Below are positions 49,109-58,142 of a stretch of DNA of 64,000 bases, one piece after another. The position numbers and the translations under genes are program-made. The DNA is taken from NCBI GenBank assembly GCA_031277315.1, contig JAITMP010000042.1, positions 17,356-81,355 of the forward strand, read 5' to 3'. The number at the start of each line of letters is the position of its first letter. The stretch's first letter is position 1. Origin of the DNA: Zoogloeaceae bacterium (GTDB lineage: Bacteria; Pseudomonadota; Gammaproteobacteria; Burkholderiales; Rhodocyclaceae). Under the pieces are notes generated by a model. It was not told the DNA's origin and did not search any database. It was given only the letters and a program-made list of their open reading frames with translations.

Positions 49109-50132
49109 CGAGCTTCTCCACTACCCATCGGGCGAGATCGGGATCCAGTTGCGCGTCGACCGGCAGCACCCAAGCCTGCGACGGCGCAAAGGGTTGGCAT
49201 TTTACCGCATCTTTCTCCGTCATCAGCAGCGCATCGGCATCGGGGAAAGCAAGATCGGCAGGCTGAAAACGATGATGATCGGGGAAAGCATGCGTCCGCG
49301 CCTGCAAGCCCATGTTTTCGAGCTGGCGGAAAAAACGCTCCGGCGCGCCGATCCCGGCCAGCGCGTGCAGCCGCTGACCGCGCAAATCGTCAGGGCCGCA
49401 CATGTGTTGCGGATCGCGCAGATTATAAAAATAATCTCCGGCAAGGCGCATGCGGAACACCTGCGCCTGCGTTTGCGTTTGCGTCTGCGCCTGCGTTTGC
49501 GCCTGCGCCGGCACGGCGGCGTTGCCGTTCAGCACGAGCGCATGCGCGGCGGCGATGCGCCGTGGGCACTCGCGCAAGGGGCCGGCCGGCAGCGGCCAGC
49601 CGTTGCCGATGCCGCGCTCGTCCATGACGACGATTTCGATGTCCCGCGCCAAGCGCAGATGTTGCAGCCCGTCATCGGCGATCAGCACGGTGCGGTCGGG
49701 ATGCGCCGCCAGCAAGGCGCGCGCGGCGGCGACGCGATCGCGGCCAATGAAAACCGGGCAGCCGGCGCGACGCGCCAGCAGTAGCGGCTCGTCGCCGACG
49801 TGCGCCGGATCGCTCGTTGCCGATACCGCCTCGACGCCCGCCGCAGTGCCGCCATAACCACGGCTGACGATGCCGGGCCGCCAGCCGCGCTGTGCCAGTT
49901 CCCGCGCCAGATGCAGCGTGAGCGGCGTCTTGCCGCTGCCGCCGACCGTGATGTTGCCGACCACCAGCACCGGCACCGGCAGCTTGACCGCCGACGCCCA
50001 GCCGTGGCGATAGGCCCACTGCCGCAACTTCACCGCCAGCGCGAACGGCAGGGCGAGCGGCAACAGCAAAACGGCGCGCACGCCCCGTTTTTCCCATCCC
50101 GCCACGATCCATTGCCGTAATCCCATCGCCAT
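49089..50132 (-). CDS. lpxK: Tetraacyldisaccharide 4'-kinase
   Basis: A 347-residue inner-membrane kinase that phosphorylates the lipid A precursor. An N-terminal membrane anchor (about 20-40) is followed by [18 protein letters not shown] (Walker A), [14 protein letters not shown] and FPDHHRF. The variable loop between the VLNG motif and the FRMRL strand contains eight Ala/Thr-Gln dipeptides encoded by a hexanucleotide repeat (49461-49508). The ATG at 50132 is chosen because the longer frame starts inside the exbD terminator; ATG at 50126 is possible. Confidence 0.92.
   Translation of the reverse strand: MAMGLRQWIVAGWEKRGVRAVLLLPLALPFALAVKLRQWAYRHGWASAVKLPVPVLVVGNITVGGSGKTPLTLHLARELAQRGWRPGIVSRGYGGTAAGVEAVSATSDPAHVGDEPLLLARRAGCPVFIGRDRVAAARALLAAHPDRTVLIADDGLQHLRLARDIEIVVMDERGIGNGWPLPAGPLRECPRRIAAAHALVLNGNAAVPAQAQTQAQTQTQTQAQVFRMRLAGDYFYNLRDPQHMCGPDDLRGQRLHALAGIGAPERFFRQLENMGLQARTHAFPDHHRFQPADLAFPDADALLMTEKDAVKCQPFAPSQAWVLPVDAQLDPDLARWVVEKLDGCASA
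49461..49508 (-). repeat. In-frame hexanucleotide repeat in lpxK
   Basis: Eight six-base units of the pattern (A/G)CGCA(A/G) on the coding strand encode a run of (Ala/Thr)-Gln dipeptides in LpxK. Units differ slightly, so slippage would be slower than in a perfect repeat. Changes in unit number keep the frame. Confidence 0.88.
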
Positions 50133-50138
50133 CCCGTT

Positions 50139-50170
50139 AAAACGAAAACGCCACACGCAAGCGTGTGGCG
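50139..50170 (-). terminator. Rho-independent terminator after exbD
   Basis: A ten-base perfect stem CGCCACACGC / GCGTGTGGCG, followed on the minus strand by TTTTCGTTTT. It lies between exbD and lpxK, so lpxK needs its own promoter or read-through. Confidence 0.85.
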
Positions 50171-50198
50171 CATGATACTGGATACGACGCTCAGGGAA

Positions 50199-50618
50199 TC
50201 AGGGCGTCGGGCTTTGCGTGGCGAAGGAGATGTGGTTGTAGCCGGCGTGCTGCGCGGCTTGCATGACGTCGATCACGCTCTGGTGGGCGGCCTTGGCGTC
50301 GGCGTTGATGACCACCACCGGCTCCTTTTCGCTGCCGCCGGCGCGGCGCAGCGCCTCGCTGATCGCCTCCACCTCCCTTGAGCCGACGGCGGCGCGGTTG
50401 ACCATGATGTCGCCGTTCGCGCTCACCACGACATTGATTTCATTCGGCGGTTCGACCGGCTGGGTGGCGTCCGCCGTGGGCAGGTTGATTTCGAGGCCGG
50501 AGAATTTGGAATACGTCGTCGTGATCATCAGGAAGATGAGAATCACGAGCAACACGTCGATCATCGGGATCAGGTTGATCTCCGGCTCTTCCCGAAAGCG
50601 TCCGCGCTGGAAGTTCAT
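50199..50618 (-). CDS. exbD: ExbD/TolR family biopolymer transport protein
   Basis: A 139-residue protein with one N-terminal membrane helix (INLIPMIDVLLVILIFLMIT, with the proton-path Asp) and a periplasmic domain ending in VIDVMQAAQHAGYNHISFAT. With ExbB it energises TonB-dependent transport using the proton gradient. It starts 9 bases after exbB. Confidence 0.93.
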   Translation of the reverse strand: MNFQRGRFREEPEINLIPMIDVLLVILIFLMITTTYSKFSGLEINLPTADATQPVEPPNEINVVVSANGDIMVNRAAVGSREVEAISEALRRAGGSEKEPVVVINADAKAAHQSVIDVMQAAQHAGYNHISFATQSPTP

Positions 50619-50627
50619 GCAGCGTCC

Positions 50628-51236
50628 TCAGCCGATGCGCTGGCCGTGCACCAGATCGACCAGCTTGACCGCCTGCTGCTCCATCTCGATGATCAGGCTA
50701 TCGACGCGGGCGCGGAAATAACGGTAGAAAATCATCGCCGGAACAGCGATGAGGATGCCGAAGCCGGCGTTGTACAAGGCCATCGAAATGCCGTGGGCAA
50801 GCTGCTGCGGATTCGCCGTCGCCGGGCTTTGCGCGCCGAAAATCTCGATCATGCCGACGATGGTGCCGAACAGTCCCATCAGGGGCGCGATCGAAGCGAT
50901 GGTGCCGAGGCTGGTGAGAAAACGTTCCAGTTCATGGCCGACGCCGCTGCCCGCTTCCTCGATGGCTTCGCGCATGCCCTCGCGGGTGCCGCGAACATTG
51001 CGCAGCCCGGCCGCCAGCACACGGCCCAAGGGAGAATGCGCCGCGAGACGCGTGATCGTTTCCGCGCTGATGCCGTTTTGGCGGTATTCGGCGACGACGT
51101 TTTGCAGCAGCCCTTCCGGAACAACGACGCTGCGGCGCAGGGCAAACGTTCTTTCGATGATGAAGGCAACGGCGAGAATCGAGGCGAACAGGAGCGGCCA
51201 GATGGGCCAGCCCGCTGCTTGGATGATGGCGAACAC
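50628..51236 (-). CDS. exbB: ExbB/MotA/TolQ family proton channel
   Basis: A 202-residue inner-membrane protein with three helices. The family block EEAGSGVGHELERFLTSLGTIASIAPLMGLFGTVxGMI is present in the form LTSLGTIASIAPLMGLFGT. The start is GTG at 51236, with AAGGAG six bases upstream; the longer ATG frame would begin inside an 18-base tandem repeat and is rejected. No tonB gene is adjacent. Confidence 0.92.
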   Translation of the reverse strand: MFAIIQAAGWPIWPLLFASILAVAFIIERTFALRRSVVVPEGLLQNVVAEYRQNGISAETITRLAAHSPLGRVLAAGLRNVRGTREGMREAIEEAGSGVGHELERFLTSLGTIASIAPLMGLFGTIVGMIEIFGAQSPATANPQQLAHGISMALYNAGFGILIAVPAMIFYRYFRARVDSLIIEMEQQAVKLVDLVHGQRIG

Positions 51237-51247
51237 GCAAAACTCCT

Positions 51248-51283
51248 TTTTTGACAACGGCGCACTTTTTGACAACGGCGCAC
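51248..51283. repeat. 18-bp tandem repeat upstream of exbB
   Basis: The unit TTTTTGACAACGGCGCAC occurs twice head to tail, and the next three bases begin a third. It lies 12-47 bases upstream of the exbB GTG start. It may be a recent duplication affecting spacing of the promoter or leader. Confidence 0.85.
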
Positions 51284-51584
51284 TTTATCTTGACGCTTCG
51301 GTTTCGGCAAGAAAAAACCGCTGGCATGCCGCCGCAAGCGTTGCATCGAGAATCAAGATTCGCGCCATGCCGCCGCGCGTTGAAGCGCGCGTGCCTTATC
51401 CACAAAACCTGTGGATAAGCATGTGGGCAAGGCTTGAATACTTTCGCCAAGTCAATCCGGGGCAAGGTTTTTTCCTGCTTCGCGGAAAAATGGAGCTATT
51501 ATTTTTCTCATTATTTATCAAAATCTTAAATAACTTTTCCAGAGGCCGGCCAGCGCGCCGGCCGGCCTCGGCTAAAATCCGCGC

Positions 51585-52937
51585 ATGTTCGCCGAATCCG
51601 AATCCGCCGAGCGCCGCCAGGAAGAAATCCTCAGCGTTTCCGCGCTGAACCGTCTGGCGCGGCAAACGCTCGAAGGCCGCTTTCCGCTGCTATGGGTGGA
51701 CGGGGAAATTTCCAATCTGCGCCGGCCCGCTTCCGGCCACATTTATTTCGCCTTGAAGGACGAAACGGCGCAGGTGGACTGCGTCATGTTCCGCAACCGC
51801 GCGCAGTTGCTTCCCTTCCACTTGCAGGACGGCCTGCGCGTGGAAGCGCGGGCGCTCGTCACCCTGTACGAAGCGCGCGGCGGATTCCAGTTGAATATCG
51901 AGGCGATGCGGCATGCCGGCGTCGGCGTTCTGTTCGAGGCGTTTGCCCGCCTGCGCACGAAGCTGGAAGGCGAAGGGCTGTTCGCGCCGGAACGCAGGCT
52001 GCCGCTGCCGCGCTTTCCGCGCCGCGTCGGCATCGTCACTTCATTGCAAGCAGCGGCGTTGCGCGACATTCTGGCGGCGCTGGCGCGGCGCGCGCCGTAT
52101 CTGCCGCTCGTTATCTACCCGGCGCCGGTGCAGGGCGAGGGCGCCGCCGCCGGCATCGCCGAGGCGATCCGCGCCGCCGGCAGCCGCAAGGAATGCGATG
52201 TCCTCATCGTCGCCCGCGGCGGCGGCAGCATTGAAGACCTGTGGGCGTTCAACGAAGAAACGCTCGCCCGCGCCATCGACGCCAGCCCGATTCCCGTCAT
52301 CACCGGCATCGGCCACGAAACCGATACCACCATCGCCGATCTCGTCGCCGACTGCCGCGCCGCCACGCCGACCGCCGCCGCCGAACTCGTCAGCGCCGGC
52401 TATGTCGACGCGCGGGCCGATCTGTCCCGGCTCGCCGACGCGCTGGGCGCGGCAACACGGCGGCGTCTGCGGGACTATATGCAGCAGATTGATTTATTGT
52501 CGCGCCGCCTCATTCGCCCCGGCGAGCGTTTGGGGCGTCTGCGGGCGGAAACCGCCTGGCTCGCCGCCCGGCTCGATGCCGGTTTGCGGCGGCGGATCGA
52601 CGCCGGCGCCACCGCCCTGCAACGCATCGAGACGCGCCTTCTCCTATGCCGGCCGGATGCGCGCCATGCGCGGCGCGATCTGGACGAGCGGTTCGTTCGT
52701 CTGCGCGCGGCGGCAACGGCTGAATTGACGCGGCGGCGGCATCAGCTGGAAAGGCTTGCCGCCGGCCTCGAACACCTCAGCCCCCGCGCCGTCCTCGCGC
52801 GCGGCTTCAGTCTGGCGAGAACGGCGGATGGCCGCATCGTCCGCTCCAGCGCGCAACTGGCCACGGGCGATGCGTTACGCATCACCTTCGGCAGCGGCAC
52901 AGCCGATGCCCAGGTCACCCGTCTTGAGGATGAATAA
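51585..52937 (+). CDS. xseA: Exodeoxyribonuclease VII large subunit
   Basis: A 450-residue nuclease subunit. Order: OB-fold (about 15-110, LWVDGEISNLRRPASGHIYF), catalytic XseA domain (about 130-330, RVGIVTSLQAAALRDI, IVARGGGSIEDLWAFNEE, VITGIGHETDTTIADLVAD) and a long coiled coil before the C-terminus. It degrades single-stranded DNA with XseB, which is not in this window. It diverges from exbB. Confidence 0.94.
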   Translation: MFAESESAERRQEEILSVSALNRLARQTLEGRFPLLWVDGEISNLRRPASGHIYFALKDETAQVDCVMFRNRAQLLPFHLQDGLRVEARALVTLYEARGGFQLNIEAMRHAGVGVLFEAFARLRTKLEGEGLFAPERRLPLPRFPRRVGIVTSLQAAALRDILAALARRAPYLPLVIYPAPVQGEGAAAGIAEAIRAAGSRKECDVLIVARGGGSIEDLWAFNEETLARAIDASPIPVITGIGHETDTTIADLVADCRAATPTAAAELVSAGYVDARADLSRLADALGAATRRRLRDYMQQIDLLSRRLIRPGERLGRLRAETAWLAARLDAGLRRRIDAGATALQRIETRLLLCRPDARHARRDLDERFVRLRAAATAELTRRRHQLERLAAGLEHLSPRAVLARGFSLARTADGRIVRSSAQLATGDALRITFGSGTADAQVTRLEDE

Positions 52938-52955
52938 AACTTGAAGATGAAATTA

Positions 52956-52984
52956 TTGCCAAATCAACTTAACCTGACTAAAAT
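52956..52984 (+). promoter_or_regulatory. sodB promoter
   Basis: TTGCCA, a 17-base spacer and TAAAAT make a good sigma70 promoter 42 bases before the sodB ATG. The inverted repeat CCTGAC-TAAAATC-GTCAGG is centred on the -10 box. Confidence 0.7.
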
Positions 52985-52991
52985 CGTCAGG
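52973..52991. promoter_or_regulatory. IscR type 1-like operator over the sodB -10 box
   Basis: CCTGAC-TAAAATC-GTCAGG closely resembles the IscR/Rrf2 type 1 motif (ATAxxTGACTAAAATAGTCxxGTAT as recalled, in broken form). A regulator bound there would block the promoter, linking superoxide dismutase expression to Fe-S status. Confidence 0.5.
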
Positions 52992-53025
52992 CATTCACAA
53001 CCCTGAACGACACTGGAGACTCGTC

Positions 53026-53610
53026 ATGGAACACACCCTGCCGCCCCTTCCTTATGCCGCCGACGCGCTCGCGCCGCACATGTCGAAGGAAACTTTTGAA
53101 TACCACCACGGCAAGCACCATCAAGCCTACATTACCAACCTGAACAACCTTATCAAGGGCACGGAGTTCGAGAGCGCCAGCCTCGAAGCCATCGTCAAGA
53201 AAGCCTCCGGCGGCGTTTTCAACAACGCCGCGCAAGTGTGGAACCACACTTTTTTCTGGAGCAGCATGAAGCCCAACGGCGGCGGCGCGCCGGGCGGCGC
53301 GCTGGCGGACGCCATCAACAAGAAGTGGGGCAGTTTCGATGAATTCAAAAAGGCGTTTCAGGCCTCGGCGGTCGGAAACTTCGGCTCCGGCTGGACCTGG
53401 CTGGTGAAGAAGCCGGACGGCTCGGTGGATATCGTCAACACCAGCAACGCCGCGACGCCGCTCACCACGGAGAACAAGGCGCTGCTCGCCGTCGACGTGT
53501 GGGAGCATGCTTACTACATTGATTACCGCAATGCCCGGCCGAAGTTTGTCGAGACTTTCCTTGCCAGCCTCGCCAACTGGGACTTCGCAGCGAAGAATTT
53601 CGCCGGCTGA
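53026..53610 (+). CDS. sodB: Fe/Mn superoxide dismutase (iron type)
   Basis: A 194-residue enzyme that dismutates superoxide. Metal ligands are in the expected places: His near residue 27 ([12 protein letters not shown]), His near 75 (WNHTFFW), and Asp and His in [16 protein letters not shown]. The stretch [11 protein letters not shown] and the QVWNHTFFW context favour the iron-type enzyme, although metal choice cannot be proven from sequence. GGAG lies before the ATG; a strong terminator follows. Confidence 0.95.
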   Translation: MEHTLPPLPYAADALAPHMSKETFEYHHGKHHQAYITNLNNLIKGTEFESASLEAIVKKASGGVFNNAAQVWNHTFFWSSMKPNGGGAPGGALADAINKKWGSFDEFKKAFQASAVGNFGSGWTWLVKKPDGSVDIVNTSNAATPLTTENKALLAVDVWEHAYYIDYRNARPKFVETFLASLANWDFAAKNFAG

Positions 53611-53646
53611 CTTGCCGGCTGATGGATTGTTTTTCCCTTGTCACCG

Positions 53647-53679
53647 CCGCCACGGATTTTCCGTGGCGGTATTTTTTTT
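53647..53679 (+). terminator. Rho-independent terminator after sodB
   Basis: Stem CCGCCACGG / CCGTGGCGG with a five-base loop, followed by TATTTTTTTT. Confidence 0.93.
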
Positions 53680-53687
53680 GCCCTTCG

Positions 53688-54140
53688 CTACCTTTCCTGC
53701 AACGCCTTGCCGATGCCGCGGATGCCGGCGCCCGCCGTCAGTCCGCGCTGGGCGAACCAGCCGGCGTTCATTTCGAGGGCGTAGCGTACCGGCTTGAGCG
53801 AGCAGTGATTGTCGAGCGATTGCGGCTGCATGTCGGCGATCTGCACGATGCGGCCCTCGTCGTCGAGAAAAGCGATGCTGAGGGGAATCAGAGTGTTTTT
53901 CATCCAGAAGCACTGCACGCCGGCTTCGGGAAAAACGAACAGCATGCCGCGATGCGCCGGCAATGACGTGCGATTCATGAGGCCGGTGGCGCGCTCGCTG
54001 GCCGTGTGGGCGACTTCGGCTTCGATGCGATGCATGCCGGCGCCCAACTCGACCGTCGGCGCGGCGAACGCGACGCCGCAAGAGAACAGGCCCATCATGG
54101 CCGCAAACAGAAAACGCAGCATCATTCGGAACAGAATCAT
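53688..54140 (-). CDS. DUF192 family exported protein
   Basis: A 150-residue protein with an N-terminal signal peptide (to about residue 26, ending AFAAP) and a DUF192 domain: ERATGLMNRTSLPAHRGMLFVF, CFWMKNTLIPLSIAFLD and YALEMNAGWFAQ. The family is exported or membrane-associated and its function is not firmly known. The translation start may be any of three close ATG codons within the first seven codons. It converges on sodB. Confidence 0.85.
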   Translation of the reverse strand: MILFRMMLRFLFAAMMGLFSCGVAFAAPTVELGAGMHRIEAEVAHTASERATGLMNRTSLPAHRGMLFVFPEAGVQCFWMKNTLIPLSIAFLDDEGRIVQIADMQPQSLDNHCSLKPVRYALEMNAGWFAQRGLTAGAGIRGIGKALQER

Positions 54141-54170
54141 TTGAAAATTCCCAAGCCGGGGAGCGAGAGC

Positions 54171-54893
54171 TTACCAGCTTGGCGCCACGCCCGGAACGTA
54201 AGCCAGCGGCGCCGATTCGGTTTGGGTCGGCGCAGAACGGGCCGCGAGGGCCGCGATCTGTTCCCGCGTCGGGCGCGGCTCATCGAGATGTTCGGCCAGC
54301 AAGTCGCGTAGCCGTTCGCCCCAGGCCGAAGTCAGCCCCGCCAGGGCGGCGAAGAACGGCTGCGCGCAACGCGCTGCCGCGCCAGCGGCAAAATCCGGCA
54401 GCCAGCGCAGCAGATGTTCATCCAGCAGCACCGCCAGCCGGCGCAGATCATCCGCCGCTTGCGCCCGCCGCAGAAGATGCGCCACGCAGAGCAGTTGCAG
54501 AACGAGATGATCGTCGGGCCGCTTGCGCCAATCCGCCGCCGCCAGCCCCGCCGCCGCATACAGCGCGCGCAAGGCGAACATCGGCGCCTGGCAAGTCAGA
54601 TGATCGTCATCGAGCCAGACCGATTCGCAAGGAGAAACGCCGTAAGCGCCGGTGAGATAGATCGCCGCATAGTCGACGGCAAGCCGGTCGAGCGTCGCCG
54701 GCGCGGCATCCGCCGGCAGCGCCTCGGCCATCATGCGCCAGATTCGCCGCGCCTTGCCGTCCCACGGCAGCAAGCCGAGATTGGCCGGGAAATCCGCCTC
54801 ACGCAAAGCGGCGATCATTTCCGCCGTCAGTTCGCGGTCGTGCAGGGCGGCCAGCATGTCGGCGTCCTCGGCCAGCGCTAACCACAAACTCAC
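54171..54893 (-). CDS. TorD/DmsD-family redox enzyme maturation chaperone
   Basis: A 240-residue all-helical protein. TorD-type features: EYxxLF-like PVDYAAIYLTGAYGVSPCESVWLDDD (the family reads Y-x-x-LF...P-x-x-S-x-x) and a later helix bundle. These chaperones bind the Tat signal of the molybdoenzyme and hold it until cofactor is inserted. The GTG start at 54893 overlaps the ferredoxin-subunit stop (GTGA); the longer frame runs into that gene and is rejected. Last gene of the molybdoenzyme cluster. Confidence 0.82.
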   Translation of the reverse strand: MSLWLALAEDADMLAALHDRELTAEMIAALREADFPANLGLLPWDGKARRIWRMMAEALPADAAPATLDRLAVDYAAIYLTGAYGVSPCESVWLDDDHLTCQAPMFALRALYAAAGLAAADWRKRPDDHLVLQLLCVAHLLRRAQAADDLRRLAVLLDEHLLRWLPDFAAGAAARCAQPFFAALAGLTSAWGERLRDLLAEHLDEPRPTREQIAALAARSAPTQTESAPLAYVPGVAPSW

Positions 54894-55564
54894 GGCGCAT
54901 CCTCCACCCGGCCCTTGCTGTGCGGGACGAAAACGATGGAGGGCCGCGTCAGGGCCGGATCGGCCATGTTCTTCACGCGGCGCGCCGGCTTGTCGGCGGG
55001 GCCGAGGGCGGTGGTTTTCCAACTGCCGGCGGCGAGCGCGTCGATGGGGCCGATGTCGAGCACCCGCATCATGCAGGCCATCACGCAGTACGGCTTGCGT
55101 CCGGCCTCCAGCTCGTCGATGCACATATTGCATTTCTTGATGATCCGCTCATGCGGATCCCACTGCGGCGCGCCGTAGGGACACGCCGCCTCGCAGCGGC
55201 GGCAGCCGATGCACAGCGTCGAGTCGATGTCGACGACGCCGTTGTCGGCCCGCTTCCAGATCGCGCCCGAGGGGCAGGTGGGCAGACAGGCCGGTTCGGC
55301 GCAGTGATTGCAGGACATGTTCACCTTGTAGGCATACACGTCGGGAAAGCGGCCGCCTTCGATGTACATGACGCGGCGGAAGCGCGGCCCGGCCGGCAGG
55401 TTGTTCTTGTCCTTGCAGGCGATCTCGCAGGCGCGGCAGCCGATACAGTCGACGTTGTTGTGGATGAAGCCGAACTGGACTTTCGGCTGCACCGGCTGCC
55501 GGGTCTGCGCGAGCTTGCGCGCCAGCGCCTGCTTCGTTGCTTCGCGGTCGAGTTTGTCGGCCAT
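54890..55564 (-). CDS. DmsB-like 4Fe-4S ferredoxin subunit
   Basis: A 224-residue electron-transfer subunit with four cysteine groups: CIGCRACEIACKDKN, CNHCAEPACLPTCPSGAI, CIGCRRCEAACPYGAP and CNMCIDEL...CVMAC, giving four [4Fe-4S] clusters as in DmsB. It carries no Tat signal and is probably co-exported with the catalytic subunit. The ATG at 55564 is chosen because the frame upstream lies inside the catalytic gene. It lies between the catalytic subunit and the chaperone. Confidence 0.9.
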   Translation of the reverse strand: MADKLDREATKQALARKLAQTRQPVQPKVQFGFIHNNVDCIGCRACEIACKDKNNLPAGPRFRRVMYIEGGRFPDVYAYKVNMSCNHCAEPACLPTCPSGAIWKRADNGVVDIDSTLCIGCRRCEAACPYGAPQWDPHERIIKKCNMCIDELEAGRKPYCVMACMMRVLDIGPIDALAAGSWKTTALGPADKPARRVKNMADPALTRPSIVFVPHSKGRVEDAP

Positions 55565-55565
55565 G

Positions 55566-58142
55566 TCAGTAATCCCGTCTGAAAACATGCGACCGCGCGG
55601 TGGACTGGATATCCCAGCCCGGCCGGTGCGCCCGCTGCGTCTTCCTGACGTTGCACAGGATGGTGTTGTAAGCGAACGCGCCGGCGGGCGAAGGCGCGTC
55701 CAGCGTGAGGAAATCCGGATTGCCGGCGCGGTCGATGCCTTCCGCGTCGCGGTCCATCCAGGCGCCCTCGAACACCACCACCACGCCGGGCATGCAGCGT
55801 TCGGTGACGTAGGCCGGCAGCACGATGCGGCCGCGCGCGTTCCACACTTCCACCGTGTCGCCGGTGCGGATGCCGAGCCGCGCGGCATCGCTGGCGGCGA
55901 GCGTGATCTCCTGCCGGTAAGTCTCGCGCAGCCAGGGAATGTTGTGGAAGATCGAGTGCGTGCGCCAGCGCGGATGCGGCGTAATCATGTGAAAGGGATA
56001 CGTCTGCGCGAGCGGATGATTGAGCGACTCGAACGGTTCGATCCATTTCGGGATGGCGGGAATTTCGTGCCCCCACTGCGTCTTCGTCCAGTCGGTGACC
56101 TTAGCCAGCGTAGTCGAGAAAATTTCGATCTTGCCGGACGGCGTGCTGAACGGCTTGCCCTGCTCGATCTGCTCGCGGAACGCCACCAGCGGCGTCTTGA
56201 ACTCGAACTTGTAGACGCCATGACGCTTGAATTCCTCCCAGGACATCGTGACGCCCTGATTCTTCTGTACCTTGTCCTTCCACCAGGCGGCGAGATACGC
56301 CTCGTCCACCGCGTCAGGATTGTCGAAATAGCTCCGCTCGGCGCGCGGGTTGTAGCGTTTGCCGAAATCCTTCAGCGCCGGATCGAGCTGCTCCAGACGG
56401 TAAGCGAGTTCGGTGAACACCTGAAAATCCGTCTTCGCTTCGCCGAGCGGCATGATCGCCTTCGGCCTGTGAATATAGTAGTGGCCCTTGTACCAGGGCA
56501 GCGCGACGCCATGACGCTCGAAGTGCGTGGCGATCGGCAGCAGCACATCGGCCCACAGGCCCGAGGGCGTGATGGTGGCGTCCTGGCACACAATGAGTTC
56601 CAGCTTGTTGACGGCCTCGATTTCCTTGTTGATGTTGGTGAGCTGGTTGAACCAGTCCGAGCCGTGCCACCAGATCGCCTTGATGTTGGGAATCACGCCG
56701 TCGAGCTTGTCGCCGCGCGGCCACAGGCCGACATCCTCGCGCTTGACGTTCGGATAGTTGAGCACGCAATGCGCCCAGCGGTCGGACTTGATCGAGGCGT
56801 ACCAGATGTTGGCGTTCTTGTCGTAGGGATAGGCGATGCTCTCGGCATGCCAGGCCTTGCCGACGCCTTCGGCGCTGCCGCCGAGAACGCCGATATTCCC
56901 CGTCATCGCCTGCAATGCCGCCGCCATGCGGTTGTACTGCTCGCCGTAAGCGGCCCGCCCCGCCGCCCAGGAGGCTTTCAGCGCCGCCGGTTTGGTCGTC
57001 GCGTACATGTCGGCCAGCTTGCGGATGTCATCCGCCTTCACGCCGCAAATCTTTTCGGCCCACGCCGGCGTCTTCGGCACGCCGTCCGAGACGCCGAGAA
57101 TGTAATCCTTGAAATTCTCGCGGCCCTTCGCCCACTCGGGCATGGTGCCGGCGTCCATGCCCTGCACGAATTTGTCGATGAAGGCCTGATCCTGCAAATT
57201 GTTCGTGAAAATGTGGTGCGCCATCGCGGCCAGCATGGCGGCGTCGGTGCCCGGCTTGACGGGAATCCACCAGGCGTCGTAAGTGGCGGCGGAATCCGTG
57301 TATTGCGGATCGACCAGCACGAACTTGCAGCCGCGCTGCTTGGCCAGGCGCATGTAGTAGAACGTGTTGCCGCCGTGAAAGGTATAGGCCGGATTCCAGC
57401 CCCACATGATGATGAGCTTGGAGTGCGCGAAGGCGTCATCCTCGTTGCCGTCCGAGATGGTGCCGAACGTCATGCGGCTGGAGAACGTCGTGCCCTGATA
57501 AGACGGCACCGACCAGGAATTGGTGCGGCAGCCGAACATGCCGAGAAAGCGCGCCAGCAAGCCTTCGATCTGGTCGGATTTGTGCAGCACGCAGTAGGAG
57601 GTGCCGGCATACGCCTGATCGAGAATCGCGGTCGGGCCGTATTTGGCTTTCAGTTCGATCATCTTTTTGGCGATGAAGTCGAGCGCCTCGTCCCATGACA
57701 CCCGCTTGAACTTCCCTTCGCCGCGCGCGCCGACGCGCAGCATCGGATGCAGCAGCCGTTCCGGCGCGTAGATGCGCGAGCGGTACGAGCGCCCGCGCAG
57801 ACAGGCGCGCAACTGCGGCATCTGCTCCGACTCGAAACCGAACGCGCCGCCGGCCTGATAACGGCCATCGTCGGTCGACAGGCGGATGATGACGTCATCC
57901 TGCTTGTGCGCCACCAGCATGTGGCGCGAACCGCAGTTGTGGTCGCAACTGGTGACGACGGTCGTGAGCTGGTTGTCGGTCGGGTACGGCTCATAAGCGA
58001 AGGCGCGCGCCTCCTTGCCGCCGGCAGCCAGTTCCGTCAGGCCGCTGGCTGCGGCCACCGCGCCGCCGGCGGCGGCCGTCTTGAGAAAGCTGCGCCGCTG
58101 CGGGTTGAGCGGGGAATCATTCATCTTGTCGTTCGCGTTCAT
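55566..58142 (-). CDS. DMSO reductase-family molybdopterin oxidoreductase, catalytic subunit
   Basis: An 858-residue periplasmic enzyme with a twin-arginine signal (PQRRSFLKTAAAGG, residues about 14-27) and bis-MGD Mo site. The N-terminal cluster motif reads CDHNCGSRH...RACLRGRSYRSR, where the third cysteine of the DmsA pattern is His. VGARGEGKFKRVSWDEALD matches DmsA closely. The probable Mo ligand is a serine in YQGTTFSSRM. Substrate is unknown: DMSO, TMAO or another oxyanion or N/S-oxide are options. Its ATG overlaps the cytochrome stop (ATGA). A pentahaem cytochrome rather than a DmsC anchor is encoded with it. Confidence 0.88.
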   Translation of the reverse strand: MNANDKMNDSPLNPQRRSFLKTAAAGGAVAAASGLTELAAGGKEARAFAYEPYPTDNQLTTVVTSCDHNCGSRHMLVAHKQDDVIIRLSTDDGRYQAGGAFGFESEQMPQLRACLRGRSYRSRIYAPERLLHPMLRVGARGEGKFKRVSWDEALDFIAKKMIELKAKYGPTAILDQAYAGTSYCVLHKSDQIEGLLARFLGMFGCRTNSWSVPSYQGTTFSSRMTFGTISDGNEDDAFAHSKLIIMWGWNPAYTFHGGNTFYYMRLAKQRGCKFVLVDPQYTDSAATYDAWWIPVKPGTDAAMLAAMAHHIFTNNLQDQAFIDKFVQGMDAGTMPEWAKGRENFKDYILGVSDGVPKTPAWAEKICGVKADDIRKLADMYATTKPAALKASWAAGRAAYGEQYNRMAAALQAMTGNIGVLGGSAEGVGKAWHAESIAYPYDKNANIWYASIKSDRWAHCVLNYPNVKREDVGLWPRGDKLDGVIPNIKAIWWHGSDWFNQLTNINKEIEAVNKLELIVCQDATITPSGLWADVLLPIATHFERHGVALPWYKGHYYIHRPKAIMPLGEAKTDFQVFTELAYRLEQLDPALKDFGKRYNPRAERSYFDNPDAVDEAYLAAWWKDKVQKNQGVTMSWEEFKRHGVYKFEFKTPLVAFREQIEQGKPFSTPSGKIEIFSTTLAKVTDWTKTQWGHEIPAIPKWIEPFESLNHPLAQTYPFHMITPHPRWRTHSIFHNIPWLRETYRQEITLAASDAARLGIRTGDTVEVWNARGRIVLPAYVTERCMPGVVVVFEGAWMDRDAEGIDRAGNPDFLTLDAPSPAGAFAYNTILCNVRKTQRAHRPGWDIQSTARSHVFRRDY

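Noticed and set aside
55362..57698. A 778-codon plus-strand frame opposite the molybdoenzyme
   Set aside because: The minus-strand gene has a Tat signal and Mo-enzyme motifs; the plus frame has none.
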